Part shown: one piece after another, positions 39,966 to 48,760 of the stretch | How positions within the stretch are numbered: the first letter of the stretch is position 1 | Layout: each line of letters starts with the position of its first letter | From: Micromonospora carbonacea | Lineage (GTDB): Bacteria > Actinomycetota > Actinomycetes > Mycobacteriales > Micromonosporaceae | Assembly: GCF_014205165.1 (NCBI RefSeq) | Contig: NZ_JACHMZ010000001.1 | Location: 7,236,501 to 7,300,500 of the forward strand | DNA length: 64,000 nt | Reading direction: 5' to 3' | Translations under genes and position numbers: made by a program | Notes under the pieces: generated by a model | The model's input: the letters and a program-made list of their open reading frames with translations, nothing else | Database searches by the model: none | What the model was told of the DNA's origin: nothing

Positions 39966-41476
39966 CAGTGGAACCGCCGTTCGGGCCGGGCACCCGGCGC
40001 GGCCGGCGCGGACGCGGCCTCGACGGCGGCGAGCCGGGCCTCGCGGCGCGCCTCGCGCAGGTGCAGGTCGTTGCGGGCGAGCAGCGCCACGCTGATCAGC
40101 CCGTACGCCAGGGTGGTGTTCAGCGAGCCGTAGAGGAACTGGAAGAACAGCATCAGGATCAGCACCAGGCTGCCGGCGATGCCGATCGGGGTGTTGTCGT
40201 GCCGGAACCGCCACAGGCACCACAGGAAGAACGCGCTGTAGCAGAACGCGCCCACCCAGCCCTGGCCGGTCAGCAGGTTCCACACCTGCCCGTTGCTGCC
40301 CAGCTCCCGGTTGCCGCACTGCTTGCACTCGGCCGACTTGCCGATCGCGATCGACCGGTTGCTGCCGATCAGGGCGCGGTTGCCCCCGTAGCCGAGCACC
40401 GGGGAATGGTTGGCCGCCTCGACCGCGCCGCTGGACAGGGTGGCCCGGATGTCGTCGCTGTGGCCGTTGGCCATCCGTTCGTTGAGCAGGTCGCCCAGCG
40501 GCGACGCCAGCACCGCCACGCCCATCAGCCCGCTCGCCAGCGCCAGCCCGACCAGCACCACGACCCGGCCGCGCAGCGCCAGCCGCACCGCGACGTACAC
40601 CGCGCCGACCACCAGACCGATCCACAGCCCCCGGTTGAGCGAGTAGACGATCGGGAAGACGGCGGCGACCACGACCAGGTAGCCGGTGAGCCGGCGCGGC
40701 CCCCGGCCGAGGACCACCCAGCCGACGATGAACCAGATCAGCAGGATCGCCATGTTCTCGCCCCAGGTGTTGGTGTATTCGAAGGGGGCGGCCGGGCGGG
40801 GCGAACTGGCTTCCCCGGCGAGCACCTCCTGCACCTGGGCGACCTCGACGTGCATCAGCCGGTTGACGAACGGTTCCTTGGCGATGGCGGCGGGCAGGAT
40901 GTAGTTGAGCGGCGCGACGAACTTGAGCTGCGGGAACAGTGCGCCGACGTACCCGCCGATCACGGTGACCACGGCCATGAAGCCGAACAGCTTGACCAGC
41001 CGGCCCCGGGGCAGCTCCCGCTCGCTGAGGTTGAGGACGTAGAGCATCGTCACCGTCAGGGCGGTGTAGTTCATCACCCGGATGCCCCAGCCGATGTACC
41101 GGCCGGAGCCGCTCGGGGGGAGCGTGTTGGGCGCGGTGATGCCGAGCATCAGCCCCGAGAGGACCACCCAGGCCAGCAGGATCAGCCAGATCCCGAAGCC
41201 CGGCGGCACCTTCACGTTGCCGCGCCGGTAGAGCTGGAACGCCATCGGGATGGCGAGGATGGCGAAGATGAACGACGGCAGGCCCAGCGCCCACCACGCC
41301 GGGTAGAGCACGAAGAGCGCGGTCACCGGCCAGGCGACGGGCAGCCGCAGGGACCAGCGCCGGGTCGGCGCCTCCGGCGGGTGCTGCGCGGGGTGCTGCG
41401 ACGGGCCGGCCGGATGCCGTCCCGCCGACGCCGGCTGCGGTCCCGGTGCCGGCCGGAGCGGGGCGGCCATGGTCAT
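39965..41476 (-). CDS. O-antigen ligase/Wzy-type polymerase
   Basis: 503 residues, ATGA overlap with the DUF3048 gene. The polar N-terminus (~45 residues) is followed by about 11-12 hydrophobic segments and a long periplasmic loop (~350-410) holding the Wzy_C-type 'VVGYGG'-like stretch 'SPVLGYGGNRALIGS' and 'GLWIGLVVGAVYVAVRLAL'. The loop has two Cys ('CKQCGN'). It links exported repeat units into polymer or onto an acceptor. Confidence 0.85.
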   Translation of the reverse strand: MTMAAPLRPAPGPQPASAGRHPAGPSQHPAQHPPEAPTRRWSLRLPVAWPVTALFVLYPAWWALGLPSFIFAILAIPMAFQLYRRGNVKVPPGFGIWLILLAWVVLSGLMLGITAPNTLPPSGSGRYIGWGIRVMNYTALTVTMLYVLNLSERELPRGRLVKLFGFMAVVTVIGGYVGALFPQLKFVAPLNYILPAAIAKEPFVNRLMHVEVAQVQEVLAGEASSPRPAAPFEYTNTWGENMAILLIWFIVGWVVLGRGPRRLTGYLVVVAAVFPIVYSLNRGLWIGLVVGAVYVAVRLALRGRVVVLVGLALASGLMGVAVLASPLGDLLNERMANGHSDDIRATLSSGAVEAANHSPVLGYGGNRALIGSNRSIAIGKSAECKQCGNRELGSNGQVWNLLTGQGWVGAFCYSAFFLWCLWRFRHDNTPIGIAGSLVLILMLFFQFLYGSLNTTLAYGLISVALLARNDLHLREARREARLAAVEAASAPAAPGARPERRFH

Positions 41477-42465
41477 GTCACGCTGACCTTGGCGGTCTTC
41501 GGGGCGTAGATCACCCAGGCCGGGCCGGGCTGCGGCCGGACCTGGAAGCCGCCCTCGTCGGTGACGTTGCAGACCAGCTTCTGCCCCGGCTTGCTCCACT
41601 GCGCCTTGGCGCTGGACGGGCCCGAGACCACGAGCGCCGCGCCGGAGCCGTAGACGTTCGCCCCCGGCAGCGAGCGGGGGCTGGGCTTGCGCACGGTGAG
41701 CGTGCGGTATTCCATCGTGAGCACCACCACCGAGGCGACGCTCACGGTGACCTTGCCGATCCTGCCGCGCCACGACGCGCTGGCCGCGTCGTACGTCCAG
41801 GTCTGGGTGGGGTGACCGGGGGCGGCGACGGTCAGCTTGCCGGCCGGGTTGACGCCCTGGCTGGCCAGTGGCGCGCCCGGGGTGGCGTGGTCGAGGACGG
41901 GGGTGGGCGCGACGCCGCCCTTCGGGGCCGCCGCCCGCAGCGCGGCGGTCGACGCCTGCCCCGACGGGAACGCCCCCTCGCGCTGCGCCGGGGTGACGCC
42001 CTTCAGCTCGGCGACGGCGAACTGGTTGAGGAAGCCGGTCGGCCCGCCCGCGTAGCCGACGAAGGGACGCAGCACGCCGACGGTGCGGATGTCCACGGGC
42101 CGGATCTCCGCGACCGGGCCCACCTTCCCGGCGTCCCGGGACTGGTAGACCGCCGTCAGGTGCAGGCTCTCCGACTCGGCGAACTCCTGGTAGACCACGT
42201 CGGCCTCGGCCAGCCCGACGGGGCTCGTGCCGGGCGTCACCCGCACCGGCACCACGACCGCCTGGCGGGCCGCCACCTCCTCGGCGACCGGCTTGCCGGA
42301 CAGCGGCGCGGTCGGCAGGCTCGGGGTCGGGGTGGGCCGGGGGGCCGGCGAGCCCGGGTCGACCACGTTGGTGGCCCCGGGCGGCTGTTCCTCGGCGCAG
42401 CCCGCGCCGAACGTGGCGACCAGCGCCACCGCGAGCGTGCTGCCCAGGGCGCGCCGGCGGTTCAC
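41473..42465 (-). CDS. DUF3048 lipoprotein
   Basis: 330 residues, GTG start with GTGA overlap. Lipobox 'TFGAGC' lies after a short signal ('RRRALGSTLAVALVA'). A Pro/Thr spacer is followed by the DUF3048 (YerB-like) domain: 'PVGLAEADVVYQEFAESE', 'VGPVAEIRPVDIRTVGVL', 'GGFQVRPQPGPAWVIYAP'. The function of the family is unknown. Here it sits inside the EPS operon between ligase and chain-length protein and is probably membrane-tethered outside. Confidence 0.82.
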   Translation of the reverse strand: MNRRRALGSTLAVALVATFGAGCAEEQPPGATNVVDPGSPAPRPTPTPSLPTAPLSGKPVAEEVAARQAVVVPVRVTPGTSPVGLAEADVVYQEFAESESLHLTAVYQSRDAGKVGPVAEIRPVDIRTVGVLRPFVGYAGGPTGFLNQFAVAELKGVTPAQREGAFPSGQASTAALRAAAPKGGVAPTPVLDHATPGAPLASQGVNPAGKLTVAAPGHPTQTWTYDAASASWRGRIGKVTVSVASVVVLTMEYRTLTVRKPSPRSLPGANVYGSGAALVVSGPSSAKAQWSKPGQKLVCNVTDEGGFQVRPQPGPAWVIYAPKTAKVSVT

Positions 42466-44360
42466 TCCCTGTCCTCGACCGGGTCGAGGGCCATCGAGTA
42501 GCGGCCCGGGTCGACACCGTCGGAGTCCCGCGACGAGCGGTAGACGGTGGACTTGCCCGGGGGCTTCGGCTGCGTCGTCGGCCGCGACGGCGGAAGCGGG
42601 GTCTGCGGGACGGGCGGCGGGGTCTGCGTCGCCGGGGCGGGCGTCGGCCGGACGGACCCCTGCGGCCCGGTCGGCGGAGGGACGTCCCGGCCGCCGGCCG
42701 AGGGGCGGGTGTCCCGGTTGCTGGTGGCCGGGCGGGGGAGGATCATCGTGGACTCGATGTTGGGCGGACCGGCCTGCGACGGCACCGCCGGGTTGGACCG
42801 GGGACGGGGCGACGGCGGACCGTCGCGCCGCGCCGCCGGTGCCGCGGGCGGGGCCGGGACGCGCTCGGCCAGCCGGGGGGCCAGCACCGCGCCGAGCACC
42901 GGGGCGTCGACCTGCTCGAACTGGTGGATCGCGGCGGTGATCTCGCTGCTGCGGGTCTGCCCGCCCTCGATCACCAGGATCACGCCGTCGACGTGCCGGG
43001 CCAGCGCCTGCGCCTCCACCGCCGCCGTCGGCTGGGCCGTCTCGATCAGCACGTGGTCGAAGCGGGCGGCCAGCTCGCCGAGGACCTCCAGCATCATGGC
43101 GACGGGCAGCTCCACCTCGGTGTCGAGCGCGCCGGGGAAGAGCACCCGGAGCTGGCCGAGGCCGGGGGCCGGGGTCAGCGCGGTCAGCGCCGACACGTCG
43201 TGGCGCAGCACGTCGGCGAGGGTGTGCCGGGGCTTGGTCCCGCCCAGCATCATGGGCAGCGGGGAGTCCCGCTTGGTCGTCACCACCGCGACCTGCGCGC
43301 CGGTGCGCGCGTACGCCGCGGCGAGGTTGCCGACCACGAAGCCGGCCGCCGGGCCGGGCGAGGTGTCGGTGAGCAGCAGCTGGCGGCCCCGGCCGGGCTG
43401 CGGCTCGGGCATGGTCGACAGCAGCACGTTTCGCAGCCGGCCCAGCTCGCGGGAGACCTCGTGGCCCGCCGGCAGGATCGTCAGCCCGGCCTGGCCGGTG
43501 GGCAGCTCCAGCAGCATCGGCACGCCGAGCCGGTCGGCGACGTCCCGACCGCGCCGGACGCGGGTGTCGAGCCGGTCCAGCACCAGGGCGACCACGATGC
43601 CGAAGAGCAGCCCCGCGCCGAGGCCGCTGGCCAGGTTGAGGGTCGTGTTCGGGGAGCTGGGCTTCCGGGGCAGCGGCGCGTCGGAGATGATCTCGCCGGG
43701 GTCGAGGGCGGTGCTCAGTAGCGGGCTCAGCCGGCTGTTGAGGCTGGCGAGCTGATTGGTCAGCACGTTGCGGTCGGCCTCGGCGCGGGCGCGCTCCACC
43801 GAGTTCGGCGGCGCGGCGGCGATCTTGCCGGCGACGGCGGCGAGCTGCTTGTTGGTCTCGGTGATCTGCTGCTTGAGCGCGGTGGTCTCGTTCTCCAGGG
43901 TCCGGGTGGCCGTGGCCAGCCGCAGGTCCAGGTACGCCTGGGCGAAGGAGTGCGAGCCGGCCTGCGCCGCCTCGGGGCTGGCCGCCTCGAACGCGATCTG
44001 GAGCACCTGGCTGTTCGGCGGCACCGTCACCGACAGCGACCGGACCAGGTCCTCGGCGGGGATGTCGGTCTTCAGCAGGGCCTGGGCCCGCTCGGCGACC
44101 ACCAGGGAGCGGACGACCTGCGCCTCGGTGTCGAGGTTGACCTTGGCGCCGGGGTTGGCGTCCGGGCCGACCTGGCGGACCAGCAGCGACGTGGTCGACA
44201 CGTAGGTGCGGGTCTGCACCTGGCTGACCAACATGCCGGCGCCCGCGCCGAGCAGCGCGGCCACCACGAGGATCCACCACCGGCGGCGTAGCCACTCGAG
44301 GTAGGTCATCAGCGTGGGGCCGTCTGAGTCGCGCAGATCGGCGTGGTGAGACGAGGGCAT
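42462..44360 (-). CDS. Wzz / BY-kinase-like chain-length protein
   Basis: 632 residues. N-terminal Wzz domain: membrane helix 'WWILVVAALLGAGAGMLVSQ', a coiled-coil periplasmic part ('TRTLENETTALKQQITETN'), and a second helix 'LNLASGLGAGLLFGIVVALV'. The cytoplasmic nucleotide-binding-like domain has 'LLLTDTSPGPAAGFVVGNLA' where a Walker A would be; the invariant Lys-Ser/Thr is missing, so kinase activity is doubtful. 'FDHVLIETAQPTAA' fits Walker B. A Pro-rich tail of ~150 residues is present. It likely sets polymer length. The start 44360 is chosen; RBS AAAGGGAG lies somewhat far upstream. Confidence 0.85.
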   Translation of the reverse strand: MPSSHHADLRDSDGPTLMTYLEWLRRRWWILVVAALLGAGAGMLVSQVQTRTYVSTTSLLVRQVGPDANPGAKVNLDTEAQVVRSLVVAERAQALLKTDIPAEDLVRSLSVTVPPNSQVLQIAFEAASPEAAQAGSHSFAQAYLDLRLATATRTLENETTALKQQITETNKQLAAVAGKIAAAPPNSVERARAEADRNVLTNQLASLNSRLSPLLSTALDPGEIISDAPLPRKPSSPNTTLNLASGLGAGLLFGIVVALVLDRLDTRVRRGRDVADRLGVPMLLELPTGQAGLTILPAGHEVSRELGRLRNVLLSTMPEPQPGRGRQLLLTDTSPGPAAGFVVGNLAAAYARTGAQVAVVTTKRDSPLPMMLGGTKPRHTLADVLRHDVSALTALTPAPGLGQLRVLFPGALDTEVELPVAMMLEVLGELAARFDHVLIETAQPTAAVEAQALARHVDGVILVIEGGQTRSSEITAAIHQFEQVDAPVLGAVLAPRLAERVPAPPAAPAARRDGPPSPRPRSNPAVPSQAGPPNIESTMILPRPATSNRDTRPSAGGRDVPPPTGPQGSVRPTPAPATQTPPPVPQTPLPPSRPTTQPKPPGKSTVYRSSRDSDGVDPGRYSMALDPVEDRE

Positions 44361-44511
44361 CGGGGTGTGTCGCTCCCTTTGGACCGGACCGGCCAGTCGT
44401 CCGTGACGGGCGGCGTCACGGCGGAAACCTGAGTCTCCCTGATCCGGGCGGTCAGGGGAAGCCGACGAAGCGTCGCTTTCCAGCACCGGCGTCGCAGGGG
44501 AGGATAGGCGG
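44361..44511. other. Divergent promoter region of the EPS operon
   Basis: 151 bp between the Wzz start and the GT14 start. It is expected to hold both promoters. No clear operator was recognised beyond the inverted GTGACG...CGTCAC around 44401-44417. Confidence 0.4.
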
Positions 44512-45435
44512 GTGCGGTTTTGCTACCACATCCAGAGCCACCGGTCGCCCGAGCAGCTGAACCGGCTGGTGCACGCGGTGAAGAAGTACAGTCCCGACAG
44601 CATTGTGCACGTCAGCCACGACGTGAACGGTGCCCCGCCGGACCTCGCCGAGCTGCGTTCGATGACCGACGTCGTCGTGCAGATGCACGAGGGTGGATAC
44701 GGTGACTTCAGTCATGTCGACCGCTACATGGCCGCGGTCGACTGGCTGAACGACGAGGGGGTGCAGGTCGACTGGCTGGTGAACATCACCGGTCAGGACT
44801 ACCCGCTGCGGCCCCTCGGCGAGTGCGAGGCGGAGCTGGTCGACTCGGGCGCCGACGGGTTCATGGAGTACTGGGACGCCAACGGGCCGGAGAGCCACTG
44901 GCCGCGCAGCCGCGTCCGCTCCCGCTACCACTTCCAGCACCGCCGGCTGCTGCCGCTCAGTCCCCGGGGCAAGAAGCTGCTCCGCCCGCTCCAGGCGGTC
45001 AACCGGGTGCAGCCGCTGGTGCGGGTGCACGTGTCCTACGGGCTGGCCGTCGGCCGCCGGGCCCGCACCCCGTTCGGCCCCGACCTGCGGCTGCACGGCG
45101 GGTCCGCGTTCTCCTCGCTGAGCTGGCCCGTGGTGGCCTACCTGCGGGACTACTTCGACCGGCGACCGGACGTGGTGGACTATTTCCGACACTGTCTCTC
45201 CCCGGTCGAGGCGGTCTTCCAGACGATCGTGTGCAGCGCCGACCGGTTCGACCTGGTGCCGGACTGCAAGCGCTACTTCGACTTCCGCGACAGCACCTTC
45301 AACCACCCCAAGTCGCTCACCGCCGAGGACCTCCCCCTCGCGCTGGCCAGCGGGGCGCACTTCGCCCGCAAGTTCGACTACGAGCGGGCCCCCGAGCTGC
45401 TCGACACCCTCGACGCCCAGCTGGCGAGGTCGTAA
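44512..45435 (+). CDS. GT14-family (core-2/I-branching-like) glycosyltransferase
   Basis: 307 residues, GTG start. 'RFCYHIQSHRSPEQLNRLVH', 'VNITGQDYPLRPLGE', 'GSAFSSLSWPVVAYL' and 'SPVEAVFQTIVCSADRFD' match the beta-1,6-GlcNAc-transferase-like GT14 family (DUF5928-free form), with the acidic 'SPVEAVFQT' as likely catalytic region. It probably adds a branch to the surface polymer. Its TAA stop lies inside repeat element copy 2. Confidence 0.85.
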   Translation: MRFCYHIQSHRSPEQLNRLVHAVKKYSPDSIVHVSHDVNGAPPDLAELRSMTDVVVQMHEGGYGDFSHVDRYMAAVDWLNDEGVQVDWLVNITGQDYPLRPLGECEAELVDSGADGFMEYWDANGPESHWPRSRVRSRYHFQHRRLLPLSPRGKKLLRPLQAVNRVQPLVRVHVSYGLAVGRRARTPFGPDLRLHGGSAFSSLSWPVVAYLRDYFDRRPDVVDYFRHCLSPVEAVFQTIVCSADRFDLVPDCKRYFDFRDSTFNHPKSLTAEDLPLALASGAHFARKFDYERAPELLDTLDAQLARS

Positions 45436-45485
45436 GGAAGGGCACCCTGTTAACGCTTTCAGTATAGGAAGGGCCCCCTCCTAAC
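45432..45485. repeat. GTTAACGC double-hairpin element, copy 2
   Basis: Two hairpin arms around TGTTAACGCTTTCAGTA. It overlaps the GT14 stop and lies before the convergent sulfotransferase gene, so it can serve as bidirectional terminator. Nearly identical to copy 1 in reverse. Confidence 0.8.
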
Positions 45486-45539
45486 ACCGTCAGCCGACGC
45501 GCGGGGCCGGCCGAGCCGGGCCGGCAGCCCGCGTAGCCC

Positions 45540-46523
45540 TCAGCGGTAGCCGTAGCGGCGGCGCAGCGGCCAGGTCATCGCCCCGACCAGGCGGCGGGGC
45601 CCCGGGGCGTACTCGCGACGCCACTTCTCGTCCAGCGCCAGCGTGATCGGGCCGCTGCGCATCCGGATCCGGCCGCCGGCCACCGCGTGCGAGCCGGCCT
45701 GCTCGAACTCGTTGTCGCGGAGGAACTCCAGCGGGTCGACGACACCTGTCACGTCGGCGGTCAGCGCCGCGATCCGGCCCAGCTCCCCGCGTGGGTCGCG
45801 GACCAGGTCCTCGTACCGGACGGTGACCCGCGGCACGCCCCGGCGGCCCAGCGCGGCGACCATCGCGTTGACGGTGACCCAGCGCCGGGCGGTCAGCCGG
45901 GCCGACCGCTGGTTCATCCGGCCCTTGGCCGAGGTGCCCTCGGGCAGCTCGACCACCTGGCTCCACGAGTACGCCACCCCGCGCGGGTCCCGCAGCACGT
46001 GCACCAGCCGCAGGTCGATCTGCGGGGCGCGGGCCAGGATGTACGCCAGCGAGGGGCGCTTGGTCGAGTCGACCACCACCCGGGCCCCGGACACCTCGGC
46101 CACCGCCCGGTAGAGCGGGGTCAGCAGCTCGACGTAGCGGTCCAGGTCCCGCCGGAAGGCCGTGGACATCCCCGGGTTCACGATCAGCGGAATCTTGGAA
46201 GTGGCGTCGACCCGGCTCTGTAGCGCCCGCACGTCGGCCACGTCGATCTGCGACCACCCGCCGTACGCCCGGCGGCCCACCTCGCCCCAGAACGGGCACG
46301 CGTCGAAGTGCTCGCCGCAGGCGCACCGGAAGTTGCGCTCGACGCCGGACTGCCAGAGGTAGAACAGCTCGCCGACGTCGCAGTGCCCGACGAACTGGCC
46401 GAGCATCAGATCGAGCAGCGTGGAGCCGCTGCGCGGCATGCCGCAGACGTAGAGGACGGTGACCGGGTCGGGGGCCACCCCGTCGCCGGCACCCTGCGCT
46501 GCCTCGGCCGTCTCGTCGGTCAT
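45540..46523 (-). CDS. Sulfotransferase 2
   Basis: 327 residues, ATG start. PAPS loop 'VCGMPRSGSTLLDLMLGQF', 3'-phosphate-site 'HVLRDPRGVAYSWSQ' and the conserved tail 'RRRYGYR'. A Cys-rich patch 'RCACGEHFDACPFW' is shared with sulfotransferase 3 (47804), so the two are paralogues. The acceptor is presumably a lipid-linked sugar of the same polymer. Confidence 0.9.
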   Translation of the reverse strand: MTDETAEAAQGAGDGVAPDPVTVLYVCGMPRSGSTLLDLMLGQFVGHCDVGELFYLWQSGVERNFRCACGEHFDACPFWGEVGRRAYGGWSQIDVADVRALQSRVDATSKIPLIVNPGMSTAFRRDLDRYVELLTPLYRAVAEVSGARVVVDSTKRPSLAYILARAPQIDLRLVHVLRDPRGVAYSWSQVVELPEGTSAKGRMNQRSARLTARRWVTVNAMVAALGRRGVPRVTVRYEDLVRDPRGELGRIAALTADVTGVVDPLEFLRDNEFEQAGSHAVAGGRIRMRSGPITLALDEKWRREYAPGPRRLVGAMTWPLRRRYGYR

Positions 46524-46755
46524 CCGCGATCCCCTCGCCCCCCGGTGCTGTCAGCGGCAGTCTAGGTGCGCAACGGGGGAGCCCGGCATTGGCGGAAGGT
46601 CCTGCTGGCAACCATCCGACAGGCCGGATGATGGTGAACGCCACTTATGTTTCAGTTCCGGAGGCCGCTACATTGTGGCGGCGTCGCGCCGTCCGGTCGA
46701 CCGCCCCCGGTGGGCGCGTCCCGGGGCGCGGTGGGCCCTCGGGAGGCGGGTGGAC

Positions 46756-47214
46756 GTGGAGTCTGGTGAAGTCATGCTCGTCGGTTCCAGCGGCGGGCAC
46801 CTCGCCCAACTGGTGGCGCTCGCACCGTGGTACCGCGACCGGGCCCGCTCCTGGGTGACCTTCGACACTCCGGACGCCCGTTCGCTGCTCGACGGCGAGG
46901 ACGTCGTCTGGGCGCACCACCCGACCACCCGCAACCTGAAGAACCTGGCCCGCAACCTGTGGCTGGCCGTGCGGGTGTTCCGGGGGCGGGACGTCGCCGC
47001 GGTGGTCACCACCGGCGCCGGCGTCGCCCTGCCGTTCGTGATCGTGGCCCGGCTGCGCGGCATCCCCACGGTCTACATCGAGGTGTACGACCGGATCGAC
47101 ACCCCGACCCTGTCGGCCCGGCTGTGCCGGCCGTTCCTCTCGGCGATGCTCGTGCAGTGGGAGGAGCAGCGCCGGCTCTACCCGAAGGCGACCGTGGTGG
47201 GAAACCTGCTGTGA
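46756..47214 (+). CDS. Alg14-like glycosyltransferase subunit
   Basis: 152 residues from GTG 46756 (a GTG at 46750 and an ATG at 46774 are alternatives; GGGAGG lies at 46741). 'MLVGSSGGHLAQLVALAPW' and 'VTTGAGVALPFVIVARLRG' with the anchor-like 'IPTVYIEVYDRI' match the Alg14 half of the two-part UDP-GlcNAc transferase. It recruits the catalytic Alg13-like partner, encoded next with a GTGA overlap. It also occurs as the PssD-type subunit of EPS loci. Confidence 0.88.
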   Translation: MESGEVMLVGSSGGHLAQLVALAPWYRDRARSWVTFDTPDARSLLDGEDVVWAHHPTTRNLKNLARNLWLAVRVFRGRDVAAVVTTGAGVALPFVIVARLRGIPTVYIEVYDRIDTPTLSARLCRPFLSAMLVQWEEQRRLYPKATVVGNLL

Positions 47215-47807
47215 GCCTGCCGATCCCGCGCCAGCGCGGCAACTCCCCGGCCCCCCGCACGATCCTCGCCATGGTCGGCACGGACGTGCACCGCTTCGAC
47301 CGGCTGGTCGACTGGCTGGAACGCTGGCACGCCGGCCGCGACGCCGCCGCGCCGGAGGTCCGCCTCGTCGTGCAGCACGGCCGCAGCCGCGCGCCCCGGC
47401 TGCCGGGCGGGGCGCCGTTCCTGGCCCACGACGAGCTCCAGCGGGCGATGACCGAGGCGGACCTGGTGGTCTGCCACGGCGGCCCCGCCACCATCACCGA
47501 GGCCCGCCGGCACGGGCACCTGCCGATCGTGGTGCCCCGGGACCCGACCCGCGACGAGCACGTCGACAACCACCAGCAGCTCTTCGCCCGCCGGCTCGGC
47601 GCGGCGGGCATGGTCAGGCTCGTCGAGGCCGAGGCCGACCTGGTCGAGGCGCTCGACAAGGGCGTGGCGGACCCGTTGACGTACGCCCTCGCGGCCGACC
47701 CGGACCGGCCCGACCCCCGGGTCGCCGCCGCCACCGAGGTCGGCCGGATCGTCGAGGACCTGGTCCGCGCCAGCCGGACGCCGGGGCGGCGCAGGTGGTG
47801 GCGGTGA
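47211..47807 (+). CDS. Alg13-like glycosyltransferase subunit
   Basis: 198 residues, GTG start with GTGA overlap to the Alg14-like gene. It has the GT28-type C-terminal half: 'ILAMVGTDVHRFDRLVDW', 'DLVVCHGGPATITEARRHG' (donor-binding His-Gly-Gly) and 'VPRDPTRDEHVDNHQQLF'. It works with the preceding subunit to transfer a sugar, often GlcNAc or glucuronate, to a lipid-linked intermediate. Confidence 0.88.
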   Translation: MSLPIPRQRGNSPAPRTILAMVGTDVHRFDRLVDWLERWHAGRDAAAPEVRLVVQHGRSRAPRLPGGAPFLAHDELQRAMTEADLVVCHGGPATITEARRHGHLPIVVPRDPTRDEHVDNHQQLFARRLGAAGMVRLVEAEADLVEALDKGVADPLTYALAADPDRPDPRVAAATEVGRIVEDLVRASRTPGRRRWWR

Positions 47808-48760
47808 CCGCCCGCGTGCTCTTCGTCGGCGGGCTGGGGCGCAGCGGCTCCACCCTGCTGGAGCTGATCCTCGCCCAGCACCCCGACGTCTGCGCCGTCG
47901 GCGAGGTGGTGCACCTGTGGGAGCGGGCGCTCGGCGGCGACGAGCGGTGCGGCTGCGGCGAGCGGTTCACCGCCTGCGACTTCTGGCAGCGCGTCGGCGA
48001 GCACGCGTTCGGCGGCTGGTCCGCCGTCGACCGCGCCGAGGTGCTGGCGCTCAAGGACGCCGTGGACCGCACCCGGCACATCCCCCGGCTGGCCCGCGCC
48101 GAGCTGCCCGCCGCGCAGCTCGACGAGGTGCGCCGGTACGCCGACCTCTACACCCGCATCTACGCCGCCGCGATGGCGGTGACCGGCGCGCTGCTGGTGG
48201 TGGACTCCAGCAAGCACGCGTCCACGGCGTTCGCGCTGCGCTGGGCCGACGACCTCGACCTGCGGGTGCTGCACCTGGTGCGGGACAGCCGGGCGGTGGC
48301 CTACTCGTGGGCGAAGCAGGTGCGCCGGCCCGAGGTGGTGGACGCCGAGGCGTACATGCCGACCTTCTCGCCGTTCACGGTGAGCAAGCTGTGGACGGCG
48401 CAGAACGCGGCGTTCCACCTGCTGGCCACCCGCGCGCCGGTGGTCCGGCTGCGCTACGAGGACTTCACCGCCGACCCGCGCGGCACGGTCGCCCGGCTGC
48501 GCCGCTTCGCCGGCCTGCCCGACGACCCCGAGGCGCTGCGGGTGCTCGACCCGTCGCCCGTGCCCCTGCGCCGGGCGCACAGCATCGCCGGGAACCCGCT
48601 GCGGTTCAACGCCGGCCCGCTGCGGGTCCGGCAGGACGACGCCTGGCGCACGGCCCTGCCGTCGCGCAGCCGGGTGGTGGTGAGCGCCGCGACGCTGCCC
48701 CTGCGTCTGCGGTACGGATACGTCGGCCTCGGCCGCCCGGGTTCCACGGAGGCACCATGA
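47804..48760 (+). CDS. Sulfotransferase 3
   Basis: 318 residues; the GTG at 47804 gives a GTGA overlap with the preceding stop. PAPS loop 'FVGGLGRSGSTLLELILAQ', 3'-phosphate site 'HLVRDSRAVAYSWAKQVR', Cys patch 'RCGCGERFTACDFW' and tail 'RLRYGYVG' mark it as a paralogue of 45540-46523. It is coupled to the GT2 gene by ATGA, so sulfation and glycosylation steps are translated together. Confidence 0.9.
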   Translation: MTARVLFVGGLGRSGSTLLELILAQHPDVCAVGEVVHLWERALGGDERCGCGERFTACDFWQRVGEHAFGGWSAVDRAEVLALKDAVDRTRHIPRLARAELPAAQLDEVRRYADLYTRIYAAAMAVTGALLVVDSSKHASTAFALRWADDLDLRVLHLVRDSRAVAYSWAKQVRRPEVVDAEAYMPTFSPFTVSKLWTAQNAAFHLLATRAPVVRLRYEDFTADPRGTVARLRRFAGLPDDPEALRVLDPSPVPLRRAHSIAGNPLRFNAGPLRVRQDDAWRTALPSRSRVVVSAATLPLRLRYGYVGLGRPGSTEAP

